From CAUZIZ01 sp965218775 (GTDB taxonomy: Bacteria; Acidobacteriota; UBA6911; RPQK01; JAJDTT01): DNA of 64,000 bases. The notes under the pieces are model-generated. The model searched no databases. It was not told the origin of the DNA and was given only the letters and a program-made list of their open reading frames with translations. The translations under genes and the position numbers were made by a program. This document shows positions 26,856 to 36,153 of this stretch, piece after piece (position 1 is the stretch's first letter; each line of letters opens with the position of its first letter). The stretch spans positions 62,001-126,000 of the forward strand of contig CBDCLS010000004.1 in NCBI GenBank assembly GCA_965218775.1. The letters are read 5' to 3'.

Positions 26856-28544
26856 CCCGGATTTCTCAAAGACAAGAAAAAGCAGTCAGCTCTATGTGAT
26901 ATAAAGTCTTTGTTATCAGATACTTAATAATCACAAGGAGCTGACTACTATGACCACAGAGTGTATCGCTTCCAAGCTGGAGTTTCAAGAGCTAGAAGGG
27001 CGCCGAGTCGAGGCAGAATTCAATGGGGGGCAGATCACCTCAGACTCCGGGGGGTTGCTGTTACGGGAGGTGGAGAGCCGCTATGGGTTCATTAGCGGCT
27101 TGGCCGCCTGCTTTGGGGACCGGCGCGATCCTCGCTTCACCGAGTTCAGTGTGGAGGAACTGGTGGGGCAGCGGATTTACGGACTGGCCCTAGGCTATGA
27201 GGATGTCAACGATCATGAGGAGCTCCGGGCAGATCCGCTGATGGCGGTGTTGGTCGGCAAGGAAGATCCCTTGGGGAGGGATCGGCGAGCGGAAGCGGAT
27301 CGAGGCAAGGCGTGTGCGGGCAAGAGCACCCTCAATCGTTTGGAGTTGTCCTCGGTGACGCAGGATAAATATCGCAAGACGCCGGTGGATGAAGCCGCGG
27401 TCGAAGCGTTTTTGGTGGAGCAGTTCATTCGGGTGCGAGGCGGGAAACCGAAGGAGTTGGTCTTGGACCTGGATGCGACGGATGATCCGCTGCACGGAGA
27501 ACAGGAGGGTCGTTTCTACCATGGCTACTACCGGTGTTACTGCTACCTGCCGCTGTATGTGTTTTGCGAGGGGTATGTGCTGGGGGCCAAGCTGCGGGTG
27601 TCGAACCTGGATGGCTCCGAAGGAGCGGTCCAGGAGATGGAGCGGATGGTGGGACAACTGCGGGCGAAGTGGCCGAAGGTCCGCATTACTCTGCGGGCGG
27701 ACAGCAGCTTTGCCCGCGAGGCGTTGATGAAATGGTGTGAGGAGCATCGAGTGGATTACGTCTTCGGTCTGGCCCGCAATCAGCGCTTAGAGGGGGCCCT
27801 GGAGTCCGAGTTGGAACAGGCCCAGGCACTGCAACAAGCCAACGGCAGCAGCGCCCGAGTCTACAAGGACTTTCGTTACCAGACGCGCAAAAGCTGGAGT
27901 CAAGAGCGGCGAGTGGTGGGCAAGGCCGAGTACACGGGTAAGGGATCCAATCCCCGCTTTGTCGTCACCTCGCTGGGAGCGAAGCGGTGGCCCGCCCAAA
28001 AGCTGTACGAGGAGCTGTACTGCGCGCGAGGGGAAGCGGAGAATCGGATTAAGGAGCAGCAGCTAGAGCTGTTTGCCGATCGGACCTCGACGCACCGCAT
28101 GAAGAGCAATCAGCTGCGCCTGTGGTTTTCCTCGGTGGCTTACAATCTGCTGCACACGCTCAGGTGTGTCGCTTTGAAGGGGACCCAGTGGGCGAAGGCG
28201 CAATGCCAGACGATTCGCCTCAAACTGTTGAAGATAGGAGGCCAGATTCGGGTCAGTGTCCGACGGGTGAGCTTGTCGCTGAGCGAGGGTTATCCTTACC
28301 AAACACTCTACGCCCAAACCTTGGCCCAGCTTCAACAGCTCGGCTGAGCGGAGGCAAACCGGAAATCCCAACCATCTGCAACTGAGGCGGCTGAGGTGTG
28401 TCTGAAAAACCGGTTTTCCGCCTTCAACATAGGTGTCACCAAGCTCTCGCACTCTACAGTGCCCTCAACTGAGACTTCGGCTCAAACCAGAGTCGAAAAA
28501 TCGACTAAAATCAGCCTTTCTGCTTTCACTATGAGAAATCCGGG
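26856..28544 (+). mobile_element. IS1380-family element, copy 2, with CTAG target duplication
   Basis: A 1689-bp element with left end CCCGGATTTCTCAAAGA and right end CTATGAGAAATCCGGG. It is flanked on both sides by CTAG (26852-26855, 28545-28548). It is almost the same as copy 1 but carries small differences in the left region and in the inner right end. The right end continues into sequence that resembles the interrupted R3 repeat. Confidence 0.92.
26950..28347 (+). CDS. IS1380-family transposase, second copy
   Basis: 465 residues, in full register with copy 1, differing at about 16 positions spread along the protein (for example S/A at residue 33 of the ITSD loop and C for R near LHTLRCVAL). 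No stop or frameshift. Most DNA differences are silent, so the two copies have been separated for some time or came from different donors. Catalytic regions are unchanged. Confidence 0.93.
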   Translation: MTTECIASKLEFQELEGRRVEAEFNGGQITSDSGGLLLREVESRYGFISGLAACFGDRRDPRFTEFSVEELVGQRIYGLALGYEDVNDHEELRADPLMAVLVGKEDPLGRDRRAEADRGKACAGKSTLNRLELSSVTQDKYRKTPVDEAAVEAFLVEQFIRVRGGKPKELVLDLDATDDPLHGEQEGRFYHGYYRCYCYLPLYVFCEGYVLGAKLRVSNLDGSEGAVQEMERMVGQLRAKWPKVRITLRADSSFAREALMKWCEEHRVDYVFGLARNQRLEGALESELEQAQALQQANGSSARVYKDFRYQTRKSWSQERRVVGKAEYTGKGSNPRFVVTSLGAKRWPAQKLYEELYCARGEAENRIKEQQLELFADRTSTHRMKSNQLRLWFSSVAYNLLHTLRCVALKGTQWAKAQCQTIRLKLLKIGGQIRVSVRRVSLSLSEGYPYQTLYAQTLAQLQQLG

Positions 28545-28565
28545 CTAGCCCCACAGGTAGGAGTA

Positions 28566-28645
28566 TGTCGTCGGGTTTAAGGGGGTAGCCAGTGTGGGGT
28601 TTGCTGCGCTACAGAGTCAGCCAGTATATTCAATAGAGAGTATGG
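28566..28645 (+). repeat. Diverged repeat R4, copy 2
   Basis: GTCGTCGGGTTTAAGGGGG and GTGGGGTTTGCTGCGCTAC, followed by CAGCCAGTATATTCAATAGA. About 70-80% like parts of 26160-26256. R4 therefore flanks IS1380 copy 2 at some distance on both sides. Confidence 0.4.
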
Positions 28646-28847
28646 ACAATCTGGCAGTTCTGCTTTTCATCGCTATCTGGTTCATCCTGCAATTCTGGCT
28701 CTTGCCCAAACTCGGTATCAAGACCTGACTGAGCAGCAACTGTGAGGGTCCTCACAGAACAACAAAGACTAACGATCCCGACGAATAGCTGCGCTGGCCA
28801 TCCCACAGATCGGCGACTACACTACCCCTGCCGGGGTCTGGCTGTAG

Positions 28848-29036
28848 TCAGTGCTTTTTCTGAGCTGATAACGCGGCTCCGATTGCTAACCCTATTGCCA
28901 CCCCAACTCCAACACCCACACCAACCTAGCTACCCATACTGCCAGATGCTGCTCCCATACCAGCTCCAATCGCTGAACCCATTCCAGCACCGAGAGCCAA
29001 ACAAGCGCCAATTAGGTGGGACTTGTCCTGCGCCAT
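28848..29036 (-). pseudogene. Small glycine-zipper membrane protein interrupted by an in-frame TAG
   Basis: The minus strand reads MAQDKSHLIGACLALGAGMG, then repeats of GxxxG type (SAIGAGMGAASGSMGS), a TAG at codon 37 (28926-28928), then GVGVGVGVAIGLAIGAALSA and a TGA. The two halves are the same kind of Gly-zipper membrane segment, so the TAG most likely disrupts one gene. It is too short for ordinary ORF calling. Confidence 0.5.
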
Positions 29037-29060
29037 GAACAATCTCTATCAGAATGGAAC

Positions 29061-29582
29061 TCAAGGTGGTGACCACCTCTCCAGGAACGCTAGAAACGCC
29101 TCCTGGTTATATGAGCGCCCCTGCTCCAGCTCCGCCGTTCCCTGGGAATGGAGAAAGGTCCCCTCACTGTCCAGCACAAAGAGATGGGGATAGCCGGGAA
29201 TAGTAGGATAAGGAGAGAGGAAGTCGGCATTGCGGTTTTCCTCGCTGAAGTTGACCTTCATGATCAGAAAGCCTCTTTCAAGGGCCGATGCCACGGCTTC
29301 GTTCTCGTGGACATAGCGATCCAGTGCCTTGCACCAGCTGCACCACTCCCCACCCACCTCCAGCAGAATACGCTTGCCTTCGGCTAGAGCCCGCTGCGTG
29401 GTGGCCCCGAGGTCCTTTTCAGGGTCTCTTGCAGGATCGTAGGCGGAGACGGAATAGAAAGTTGCAGCTCTCTCGTCAGACCCGCCTGCGGGCATCTCCG
29501 CAGAGCAGGCCATCTGTCCCAGCAGGGCTAGTGCGAGAAGCATTCCCTGATATCCGCTGGGCAGGTGACTCGCTGGGCTCAT
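29061..29582 (-). CDS. Thioredoxin-fold lipoprotein-like protein, last gene of the kinase operon
   Basis: 173 residues with a signal sequence (hydrophobic MLLALALLGQMACS; a weak lipobox is possible at Cys26). The active site is WCSWC, in the YyaL/DUF255-like context LLEVGGEWCSWCKALD, and then EENRNADFLSPYPTIPGYPH with the usual cis-Pro. It probably reduces or oxidises thiols outside the cytoplasm. The start lies one base after the stop of the kinase gene, so it is co-translated with the kinases. Confidence 0.82.
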   Translation of the reverse strand: MSPASHLPSGYQGMLLALALLGQMACSAEMPAGGSDERAATFYSVSAYDPARDPEKDLGATTQRALAEGKRILLEVGGEWCSWCKALDRYVHENEAVASALERGFLIMKVNFSEENRNADFLSPYPTIPGYPHLFVLDSEGTFLHSQGTAELEQGRSYNQEAFLAFLERWSPP

Positions 29583-29583
29583 C

Positions 29584-32244
29584 TCAATTATCGGTGGGCA
29601 CCAGCCGCTTGAGTTCTTCGAACCAGTTCACGATGACTTGAAGCTGATTCAGAATCCGTTTCTCCGGGACCATAACGAACCTCTGCCCGTCGGGCGTCAC
29701 GTCATAGTTAGCGGGGAAAAACGACAAACTTGGTCTGGCGTAGGACCCCTCGAAAAGAAGACGGGGCGCTCCCACCTGGAGGCTGGGATTCGTTTCAATA
29801 GCAACCACCATCATCTTGTCCTCGCTCCGGTAGAAAAGCTCTCCGCTCTCCCGTGCCCACATCGGCTCACTACCTCCCGCAGGGGAGATCTGTTCCATTG
29901 CTTCGCCGCCAGGATACGGAGCGATATAAACCTCATTACGTCCGGAGCGATCCGAGGTAAAGGCCAACCACCGCCCATTGGGTGAGAAGGCAGGCTGGGT
30001 CTCACTGGCGGGGGTCGCTAGAAAGGGTTCCGGCTCCCCTCCAAGCGGAAGAAGCCAGATATCACTGCTTATGAGGGTCATCTGGACGTAGGCCAAGACC
30101 TTGCCGTCGGGCGACCAAGAGCAAGGCATGTCCAGTTGGAAACGAGGCCCCGGTGCTCTATCCGGAATGAGCTGGTCAGGCTCCCCGCTACCGTCAGCCG
30201 AAGTCTGGAAGAGGGTCCTCTTCCTCCAGAGTGTCGAACCAATATTCAGGGAAAAGGTCAGCTCTTTGCCATCGGGAGTCCAGACGGGTGCACCGCTGAG
30301 TTCTTGTACCAGGGGGCTCAAAATTCCCCGGGCGATTTCAAGGGTCCATATCTCACCTGCGAGAATTCCCCCCAGATTGAGGGCAAGGTGGTGGCCATCG
30401 GGTGACAGGCGCGGCACGCTGGCGACTCTTGAGGGTGTCGTCAGCAGCTCGCCGCGACCTTGGCGATCCACCCAGACCGGATCGGAGCTTTGAGAGGGTA
30501 GGAAATAGATCAAGGTGCCGTTCGGCGAGACCAAAAAGTCATTGATCCCGTCTAGCGATCCCAGGCGGACGGGCTCTCCCGTGACCTCCAGCCGGTCCAC
30601 GTCAAAGGCGACGACCATGTGGACCAGGGGGACCTGAGAAGTCTTGTAAATGAGGTGACCACTAGGAGAATAGGTAGGGTAGCCTCCCTGCAGGACCGTC
30701 CGCCACTTTCCCGTTTCCAGGGAAAGCATACCGAGTGGGGATCCACGAACTCCGCCGCCTGCCCGCACATCAAAGACAACAGCCTTTCCGCCGGGCAAGA
30801 ACTGGGGAAAGGTGTGCTCCAGTTCGTTCTCTTCCTGATTTGGAGTGGTGATATTCTGGGGAGTGCCCCCCTGCGCTCGCACCTGGAAGAGTCCGCCTGG
30901 CCCTCTGGTTCCAAAGACGATGTCCCCATCCGGCCCCCAGGTCACTCCCAGAACCTGCCAGTCTGTCACATCACAGATCACCTGGGGAGAGCCGCCAGCC
31001 AGAGGCACTTTCTTGAGCTGGTCGTCGGCATGAAAGCCGACCCAATTCCCATCTGGAGAGGGAAAGAGGCGGCTGGCTCCTTCCGTCCCGGCTAGGGCCC
31101 GAGTTTCGGTTTGATCCAGGCGCCGGTGGTAGATTTTTTGCTCTCCTCTCTCAACGCCCAAATAGACGAAATCCGGGCCGCTGGGAGAGATAGCCATTCT
31201 GGCCCCGCCCTCGGTTACTGGATCGTAGTCTGAGGGTAAGCTGAGTGTGAGGCGCTTGACGGGTGCGGGGGTGGGGTGCTGCCAGAAACTCCAGGCGATG
31301 ACTCCGCCTGCGAGCAGTGCCGTGATGCCTGCGCCGAGGATTATCCAGCTCCACGTGGAGGCCGCCCGCTGGGCTGGGCTGGGTGCTTCCAGGGGTTCCT
31401 GGGTAGCGTGTGCGATCTCGATCCGGGCATCTCCAATGTCGCGGAACCGCAAATGAGGGTCCTTTTCAAGACACCTACGAAGCAATCTCCGGATGCCCCT
31501 GGGAGTGCCCTCAGGTAGAGCCTCCCAATCCGGATCTTTGTGAACAACCGCACCCAGGATGTCAGTAACAGTCTCACCGCCGAATACCTGGCCGCCCGTC
31601 AGCAGTTCATACAACACACAACCAAAGGCCCAGATGTCCGTTCTCTTATCCACCGGCTTCCCACGAGCCTGCTCCGGGCTCATGTAGCCTGCCGTGCGCA
31701 AGATCATGCCGACATTCGTCATCTGATCCGTTCGTGTCGGCGAATGGCTAAGATCAGCAGCAGGGATTTCGTCTTGTAGAGCCTTAGCAAGACCAAAGTC
31801 CAGGACCTTGACCTTCCCTTCGGGCGTGACCTTCACGTTGGCCGGTTTCAGATCCCGATGAATGATGCCCTTCTCATGGGCTGCTTCCAGCGCCTCAGCA
31901 ATCTGGAGGGCAATCTTCAGGCTCTCCTCTACGGAAACTGCTCCCCCCTTGATGCGCTCAGCCAGTGTCTCCCCTTCTACCAGCTCCAACACCAGGGCGT
32001 GCTTGTCGGCGGAATCTTCCAGACCGTAGATGGAGGCGATATTGGGATGATTCAGCGATGCCAGTACCTGGGCCTCGCGGGAAAACCTGGCCATGCGTTC
32101 CCGGTCTGCTGCAAAGGCTTCAGGCAGGACCTTCAGGGCCACATCGCGGTTAAGCTTGGTATCGGTGGCACGATACACCTCGCCCATGCCGCCTTCGCCG
32201 AGTTTGGAGGTGATCTTGTAGTGGGAAAGGGTCTGACCGATCAT
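29584..32244 (-). CDS. Membrane Ser/Thr protein kinase with TolB/PD40-like propeller (first of two)
   Basis: 886 residues. Kinase domain at residues about 9-275: glycine loop 16-21 (GEGGMG), Lys38, Glu57, catalytic HRDLKPAN 129-136, DFG 149-151, and SPEQ in the activation segment. One membrane helix at about 299-320 links it to an extracellular PD40/TolB-like propeller (FPSPDGNWVGFHADD, SPDGHHLALNLGG, SPNGRWLAFTSDRSG). All catalytic residues are present, so it should be active. It is the third gene of a four-gene run. The propeller probably senses an extracytoplasmic ligand or binds partners. Confidence 0.9.
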   Translation of the reverse strand: MIGQTLSHYKITSKLGEGGMGEVYRATDTKLNRDVALKVLPEAFAADRERMARFSREAQVLASLNHPNIASIYGLEDSADKHALVLELVEGETLAERIKGGAVSVEESLKIALQIAEALEAAHEKGIIHRDLKPANVKVTPEGKVKVLDFGLAKALQDEIPAADLSHSPTRTDQMTNVGMILRTAGYMSPEQARGKPVDKRTDIWAFGCVLYELLTGGQVFGGETVTDILGAVVHKDPDWEALPEGTPRGIRRLLRRCLEKDPHLRFRDIGDARIEIAHATQEPLEAPSPAQRAASTWSWIILGAGITALLAGGVIAWSFWQHPTPAPVKRLTLSLPSDYDPVTEGGARMAISPSGPDFVYLGVERGEQKIYHRRLDQTETRALAGTEGASRLFPSPDGNWVGFHADDQLKKVPLAGGSPQVICDVTDWQVLGVTWGPDGDIVFGTRGPGGLFQVRAQGGTPQNITTPNQEENELEHTFPQFLPGGKAVVFDVRAGGGVRGSPLGMLSLETGKWRTVLQGGYPTYSPSGHLIYKTSQVPLVHMVVAFDVDRLEVTGEPVRLGSLDGINDFLVSPNGTLIYFLPSQSSDPVWVDRQGRGELLTTPSRVASVPRLSPDGHHLALNLGGILAGEIWTLEIARGILSPLVQELSGAPVWTPDGKELTFSLNIGSTLWRKRTLFQTSADGSGEPDQLIPDRAPGPRFQLDMPCSWSPDGKVLAYVQMTLISSDIWLLPLGGEPEPFLATPASETQPAFSPNGRWLAFTSDRSGRNEVYIAPYPGGEAMEQISPAGGSEPMWARESGELFYRSEDKMMVVAIETNPSLQVGAPRLLFEGSYARPSLSFFPANYDVTPDGQRFVMVPEKRILNQLQVIVNWFEELKRLVPTDN

Positions 32245-32246
32245 GT

Positions 32247-32609
32247 TCAGTTCACAGATTGATTACGGGAACGAACTACGTTGAACTGGCGTATCCTGCT
32301 GGTCACCACTCGGTTGCCGAACTCCAGGTGCAGCCCACAGGCAGCCACGATGTCCACCTTGATGGCCGACCCACCCCAGGTACAGCCATTGATGTGGGTC
32401 CTCAGTGGGGACAGGCCCCCTTTATCCACCCATCCCCCTGAAATCGCATACTGCCCATTCTTGAGTACATGGATGGAGTAGGTGGAGTTGCAAGTGGTGA
32501 CTACCACCCGATCGCCGAAGCGCAGGTCATTTTTCCGTACCGCTGCTACCTGATCCGTCTGCTGAACAATAGCTCCAAGAGTTCGCTGGGCTTGACTGTT
32601 CACTGTCAT
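32247..32609 (-). CDS. Conserved-looking 120-residue protein between two kinases
   Basis: No known domain recognised. The protein has two similar halves with alternating beta pattern: FGDRVVVTTCNSTYSIHVL with KNGQYAISGGWVDK, and THINGCTWGGSAIKVDIVAA with LEFGNRVVTSRIRQF. It has no signal peptide or membrane helix. It lies 3 bases after one kinase and 2 bases before the next, so it is certainly translated with them. It could be a kinase substrate or regulator, but that is inference from position. Confidence 0.7.
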   Translation of the reverse strand: MTVNSQAQRTLGAIVQQTDQVAAVRKNDLRFGDRVVVTTCNSTYSIHVLKNGQYAISGGWVDKGGLSPLRTHINGCTWGGSAIKVDIVAACGLHLEFGNRVVTSRIRQFNVVRSRNQSVN

Positions 32610-32612
32610 GGC

Positions 32613-35321
32613 TCAGTTGGTCGGCACCAGCCGCTTGAGCTCTTCGAACCAGTTGAGGACGACAGTCAACTGCGAGCGTGCGGAGGCTTGCTCTTCGACG
32701 TCCTTCAGCATCAGGAAGCGCTGTCCGTCGGGGTCAATGTCGTAGTTTCGACCCGCTGCCACGCTGTAGCTTCCGGTGAACAACAACTCGGGACTTCCCG
32801 CCTTGAAAGTGGGCTCGGTTTCGACACGCACCACCATCATGCGATCACCGCTGCGATAAAACAGCTCTCGCCCGTCCGGTGCCCACAGGGTCGAGACTCC
32901 CCAATCACCTGAGATCTGCCACTTTCCTTCCTCCACGTTGGGAAAGGGGTGAACATAGATTTCATCGCGCCCGGTCTCATTGGAGCGATAGGCAATGAAC
33001 CGGCCATCGCGGGAGATCTCTGCACGGCTTACGGGGCTCACGTCCTGCAAACCAGTTGAGTCCTGGTAGCGGCCTCGGAAAAGCATCTTCGCGATGGGCT
33101 CAGCCCCCAGCGACACTATGCCAATGCCGCCCCCGGCGCCTGTCCCCCATTCTGAGAAAACCAGCCTCTTGCCATCAGGGGCGAAGGAATAGGGGTCTTG
33201 GTGGTTTGGACGCGTAGTGAGTTGCTCGACCTGACCTGTACCGTCCGCCCTCTTCCAGAATAGGTCACTCCCCTCTGCACCCTGGCGGCTGGAAGAGAAC
33301 AACAGTCGTTGACCATCCGGGGTCCAGACCGGGCAATCGTCACGAGCCGGATCGAAGGTGAACCGACTGAGTGTCTCGCGGACCAGATCATAGATCCAGA
33401 TCTCGCCGTCAAGATCTGTCTGACCGATAACCACGGCCATGCGCCTCCCGTCTGGGGAGATCCGGGGAAAACGGTAAGAGTGCGGCTCTGCAGCCAAGGG
33501 TTCCTCCTGCCCCTCCCGATCCACCCAGACCATGCGCCTGGAAGAAGCTGGACCTCCACCGGGCAGATAAACAAGAGTTCCGGTCCGTGAGAAATCGAAC
33601 TGGGCCTCGGAGATTACTGGCTGTGACCTAACGCCTTCCAGGATCGCAACCGGCGAGTCTGTCAGCTCCAGCCGATCGAGATCAAAAGGTGCAGCAAAGA
33701 GGGTGGCCTCTCGCATGAACACCAGGTATCCCTTGGGGAGATAGCGGCCACAGTAACCGCCTTGCTGAAGGACTCTTCTTTCGCCCGTCTCCAGAGACTG
33801 GACTACAAGGTTCCAGGGGTTCCCACTGTCACCGGCACTGAAAAGCACCCATTCGCCGCCCGGCAGAACCTGAGGGAATCGATGGGCCTCCTCGCCGTTT
33901 TCTCTGTCCGGGACTGTAACCTCTTCGGGCATGCCGCCAGCGGCGGGAACTCGTGACAGGCCGCTGAAGATCGACCGAGCAAAGACGATGGTGTCATCGG
34001 CAGCCCAGCTCGCCCCTTCCATCCCCCTGGGTGACACATCACACAAAGTCAGCGGCGTCCCACCCGAGAAGGCGACCTTTTTGAGTTTTCGATTGGCGCC
34101 GAATCCCACCCACTGACCATCGGGAGAGAAGAAAGGACTGTGTGCCCCTTCGGTTCCAGCCAGAAGCCTGCCTTCCAACTCATCAAGGGATCGCACATAG
34201 AGGTTGATCCTTTGGGATTCTATGACCGCGTAGGCCAGGCGCTTGACGTCGGGAGAAATGGCCATGGCGGGGCCAGGATTTGTGTGCAGAGATTGGTCGG
34301 GGGACAACTCGAGACGAACTCGCATCGGGGTTGGTTCTACCGGATCGGTTGCCTGCCACTGCCAGAGCAGCGAAAGCAAAAATGCGACCGCCAACAGTCC
34401 GGCAATTCCCCAGGGAAGAATCCGGGACACCGATCTTTCCACGTCGGGTGCTGTTTCGAAGGAATCCTCGCTGCCAGACGCCAGCTCAGCCAGATCAGTC
34501 CCCACCTCATGGACGGACTGGTAGCGCCGGTCCGGCTCCTTGGCCAGCATCTTCCTCACCGTGTGCTGAAGGAGCACCGGAGTGCTGTCCAGATGTTTGG
34601 TGACAGCGGCGGGGACTTTATTGAGGATGGCGTTGGCGGTCTCAACAGGGGTGTCCTTCCTGAAAGGATGAACCCCGGTGAGGATCTCGTAGAGGACCAC
34701 GCCGAAGGAGAAGATATCTGAACGGGAATCCACCTCCTGACCTCGAACCTGCTCCGGAGACATATAAGGCAACGTGCCCAGCGTGGCCCCCGTATCGGTC
34801 AAGCTGGAGCTGAACGTTTCGTCGTGACTCTCCGCACCTTCAGCCGGGATCATCCGCTTTGCCAAACCAAAGTCCATCACCTTCACGTGGCCTTCTGGTG
34901 TGAGCATGATGTTGGCGGGCTTCAGATCCCTGTGGACGATGTTCTGTTTGTGGGCCGCCTCCAGGGCCTCGGCGATCTCTGTCGCCTTCTGAAGGGCATC
35001 CTTCAGCTCCAGTGGACCCTTCGACAATCGGTCCTTCAGAGTCTGCCCCGCTACGTACTCCATCGAGATGAAGGACTGCTCCCCATCTTCGCCGACCTCA
35101 TGGATGTGGCAAACGTAGGGGTGATCCAGAGCCGCTGCAGACTTGGCTTCTCGCAGAAAGCGTTGCTGCGCAACCGGGTCCTGCTGCATTTCCTGGGAGG
35201 GGAATTTGAGGGCGACCTTGCGATCGAGGGGACCGGTGTCGTGGGCTAGATACACTTCGCCCATCCCGCCCTCACCGAGTTTCTCCAGGATGCGATAGTG
35301 CGAGATGGTTTGGCCGATCAT
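32613..35321 (-). CDS. Membrane Ser/Thr protein kinase with TolB/PD40-like propeller (operon leader)
   Basis: 902 residues. Glycine loop 16-21, Lys39, Glu58, HRDLKPAN 130-137, DFG 150-152 and YMSPEQVRG all intact. Membrane helix about 301-321. The external region has six or so PD40/TolB blades (FFSPDGQWVGFGANR, RISPDGRRMAVVIGQ, APDGKRLVFSEWG). It is the promoter-proximal gene of the kinase/120-aa/kinase/thioredoxin operon. Its opening residues (MIGQTISHYRILEKLGEGG) are nearly the same as those of the second kinase, pointing to an old duplication. Confidence 0.9.
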   Translation of the reverse strand: MIGQTISHYRILEKLGEGGMGEVYLAHDTGPLDRKVALKFPSQEMQQDPVAQQRFLREAKSAAALDHPYVCHIHEVGEDGEQSFISMEYVAGQTLKDRLSKGPLELKDALQKATEIAEALEAAHKQNIVHRDLKPANIMLTPEGHVKVMDFGLAKRMIPAEGAESHDETFSSSLTDTGATLGTLPYMSPEQVRGQEVDSRSDIFSFGVVLYEILTGVHPFRKDTPVETANAILNKVPAAVTKHLDSTPVLLQHTVRKMLAKEPDRRYQSVHEVGTDLAELASGSEDSFETAPDVERSVSRILPWGIAGLLAVAFLLSLLWQWQATDPVEPTPMRVRLELSPDQSLHTNPGPAMAISPDVKRLAYAVIESQRINLYVRSLDELEGRLLAGTEGAHSPFFSPDGQWVGFGANRKLKKVAFSGGTPLTLCDVSPRGMEGASWAADDTIVFARSIFSGLSRVPAAGGMPEEVTVPDRENGEEAHRFPQVLPGGEWVLFSAGDSGNPWNLVVQSLETGERRVLQQGGYCGRYLPKGYLVFMREATLFAAPFDLDRLELTDSPVAILEGVRSQPVISEAQFDFSRTGTLVYLPGGGPASSRRMVWVDREGQEEPLAAEPHSYRFPRISPDGRRMAVVIGQTDLDGEIWIYDLVRETLSRFTFDPARDDCPVWTPDGQRLLFSSSRQGAEGSDLFWKRADGTGQVEQLTTRPNHQDPYSFAPDGKRLVFSEWGTGAGGGIGIVSLGAEPIAKMLFRGRYQDSTGLQDVSPVSRAEISRDGRFIAYRSNETGRDEIYVHPFPNVEEGKWQISGDWGVSTLWAPDGRELFYRSGDRMMVVRVETEPTFKAGSPELLFTGSYSVAAGRNYDIDPDGQRFLMLKDVEEQASARSQLTVVLNWFEELKRLVPTN

Positions 35322-35336
35322 ACGAATAGGACTTTC

Positions 35337-35488
35337 CCCTCATCCTACGCCGTGGCAAGCTGGGTCTCAATACTCGTGATGGGATAGTACCCTGTGAGGG
35401 GCTTGCGGGGCTTGAGGGGGTTTGCCTACTAGTTGTCAGAAAAGTTTTTCCCTGAACCGAGTACCAGAAGTCCCTCTAGCCCCGCTAG
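35337..35488 (+). repeat. Intergenic repeat R3, copy 2
   Basis: CTCATCCTACGCC, then TGAGGGGCTTGCGGGGCTTG with GGGTTTGCCTACTAG, and GTACCAGAAGTCCCTCTAG. It matches 26705-26855 in order with about 70% identity. It lies directly upstream of the kinase operon, so it may supply its leader or promoter region. Confidence 0.55.
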
Positions 35489-35524
35489 TCCCGCAATTAG
35501 GCCAGCTTCTCTTACTCCGTCAAA

Positions 35525-36038
35525 CTACCCAATCGGTCTAATCAGCCGACGCAGCGCAGGAATGCTCAACTTCTCTCCTCCGCGATGGAGCATCCGGTGA
35601 CAGTTCGCGCAGACCAAGGTCGCTGAGCCTGGTGCGCTGCCCGGGTCGCAACTGAGAGAGCGGAACAATATGGTGGCACTCGATGAAGCCCTCACCGACA
35701 CTTCCGTAGAAATCTGAGAAGTTAAAGCCGCAAACATCGCAGCTCAGACGGCCTAGCTCTTCGAGAACCTGTGCTTTCTTCCTCTTGACCAGCGAAGAGT
35801 TGCGCTCCCTGGTTCTGTGCAGTCGAAACAGGACCTTCCCCTCGGGGGCTTCTTCATCTTCATCACTCGATTGCGCCGCCGAAATTTTGGCGTTCGACCT
35901 GATCGCCAGCGCTACCTTGCGCAGTCGCAATCTATCGTCGGCGAATTCGTCCCACACAACTTGCTCGTATCTGCCACCCCGCGTTAGACCCGATCCAGTG
36001 TAGGCAGGGTCCAAGCGGAGAAAGTTACACAGCTTCAT
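35525..36038 (-). pseudogene. HNH endonuclease, frameshifted near the active site
   Basis: The frame from ATG 36038 gives an N-terminal domain (MKLCNFLRLDPAYTGSGLTR) and the HNH start LSCDVCGFNFSDFYG and FIECHHIVPLSQL. Near 35640 the match moves to another frame, which supplies LVCANCHRMLHRGG and the end. Together they form a complete CxxC...HH...CxxC HNH domain of the McrA-like type, so one missing or extra base split it. The N-terminal half resembles restriction-like HNH proteins that carry a specificity domain. Confidence 0.75.
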
Positions 36039-36054
36039 GTAGACGCCGTTAAAG

Positions 36055-36153
36055 GAAATCTCCCTGCGGACGCTGCAGCGCCTCCTGGGGCATGACCACC
36101 TCACCACCACGCAGATTTATCTCAACCTCTCACCCGAGAAGGTGGTGAGGTGA
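36055..36153 (+). pseudogene. XerC/D-type tyrosine recombinase C-terminal remnant
   Basis: The plus strand reads SLRTLQRLLGHDHLTTTQIY then LNLSPEKVVR and a TGA. RLLGH carries the late catalytic His, and TTTQIY ends with the catalytic Tyr. No upstream catalytic domain is present. The remnant directly abuts the 5' end of the HNH gene on the other strand. Confidence 0.65.
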
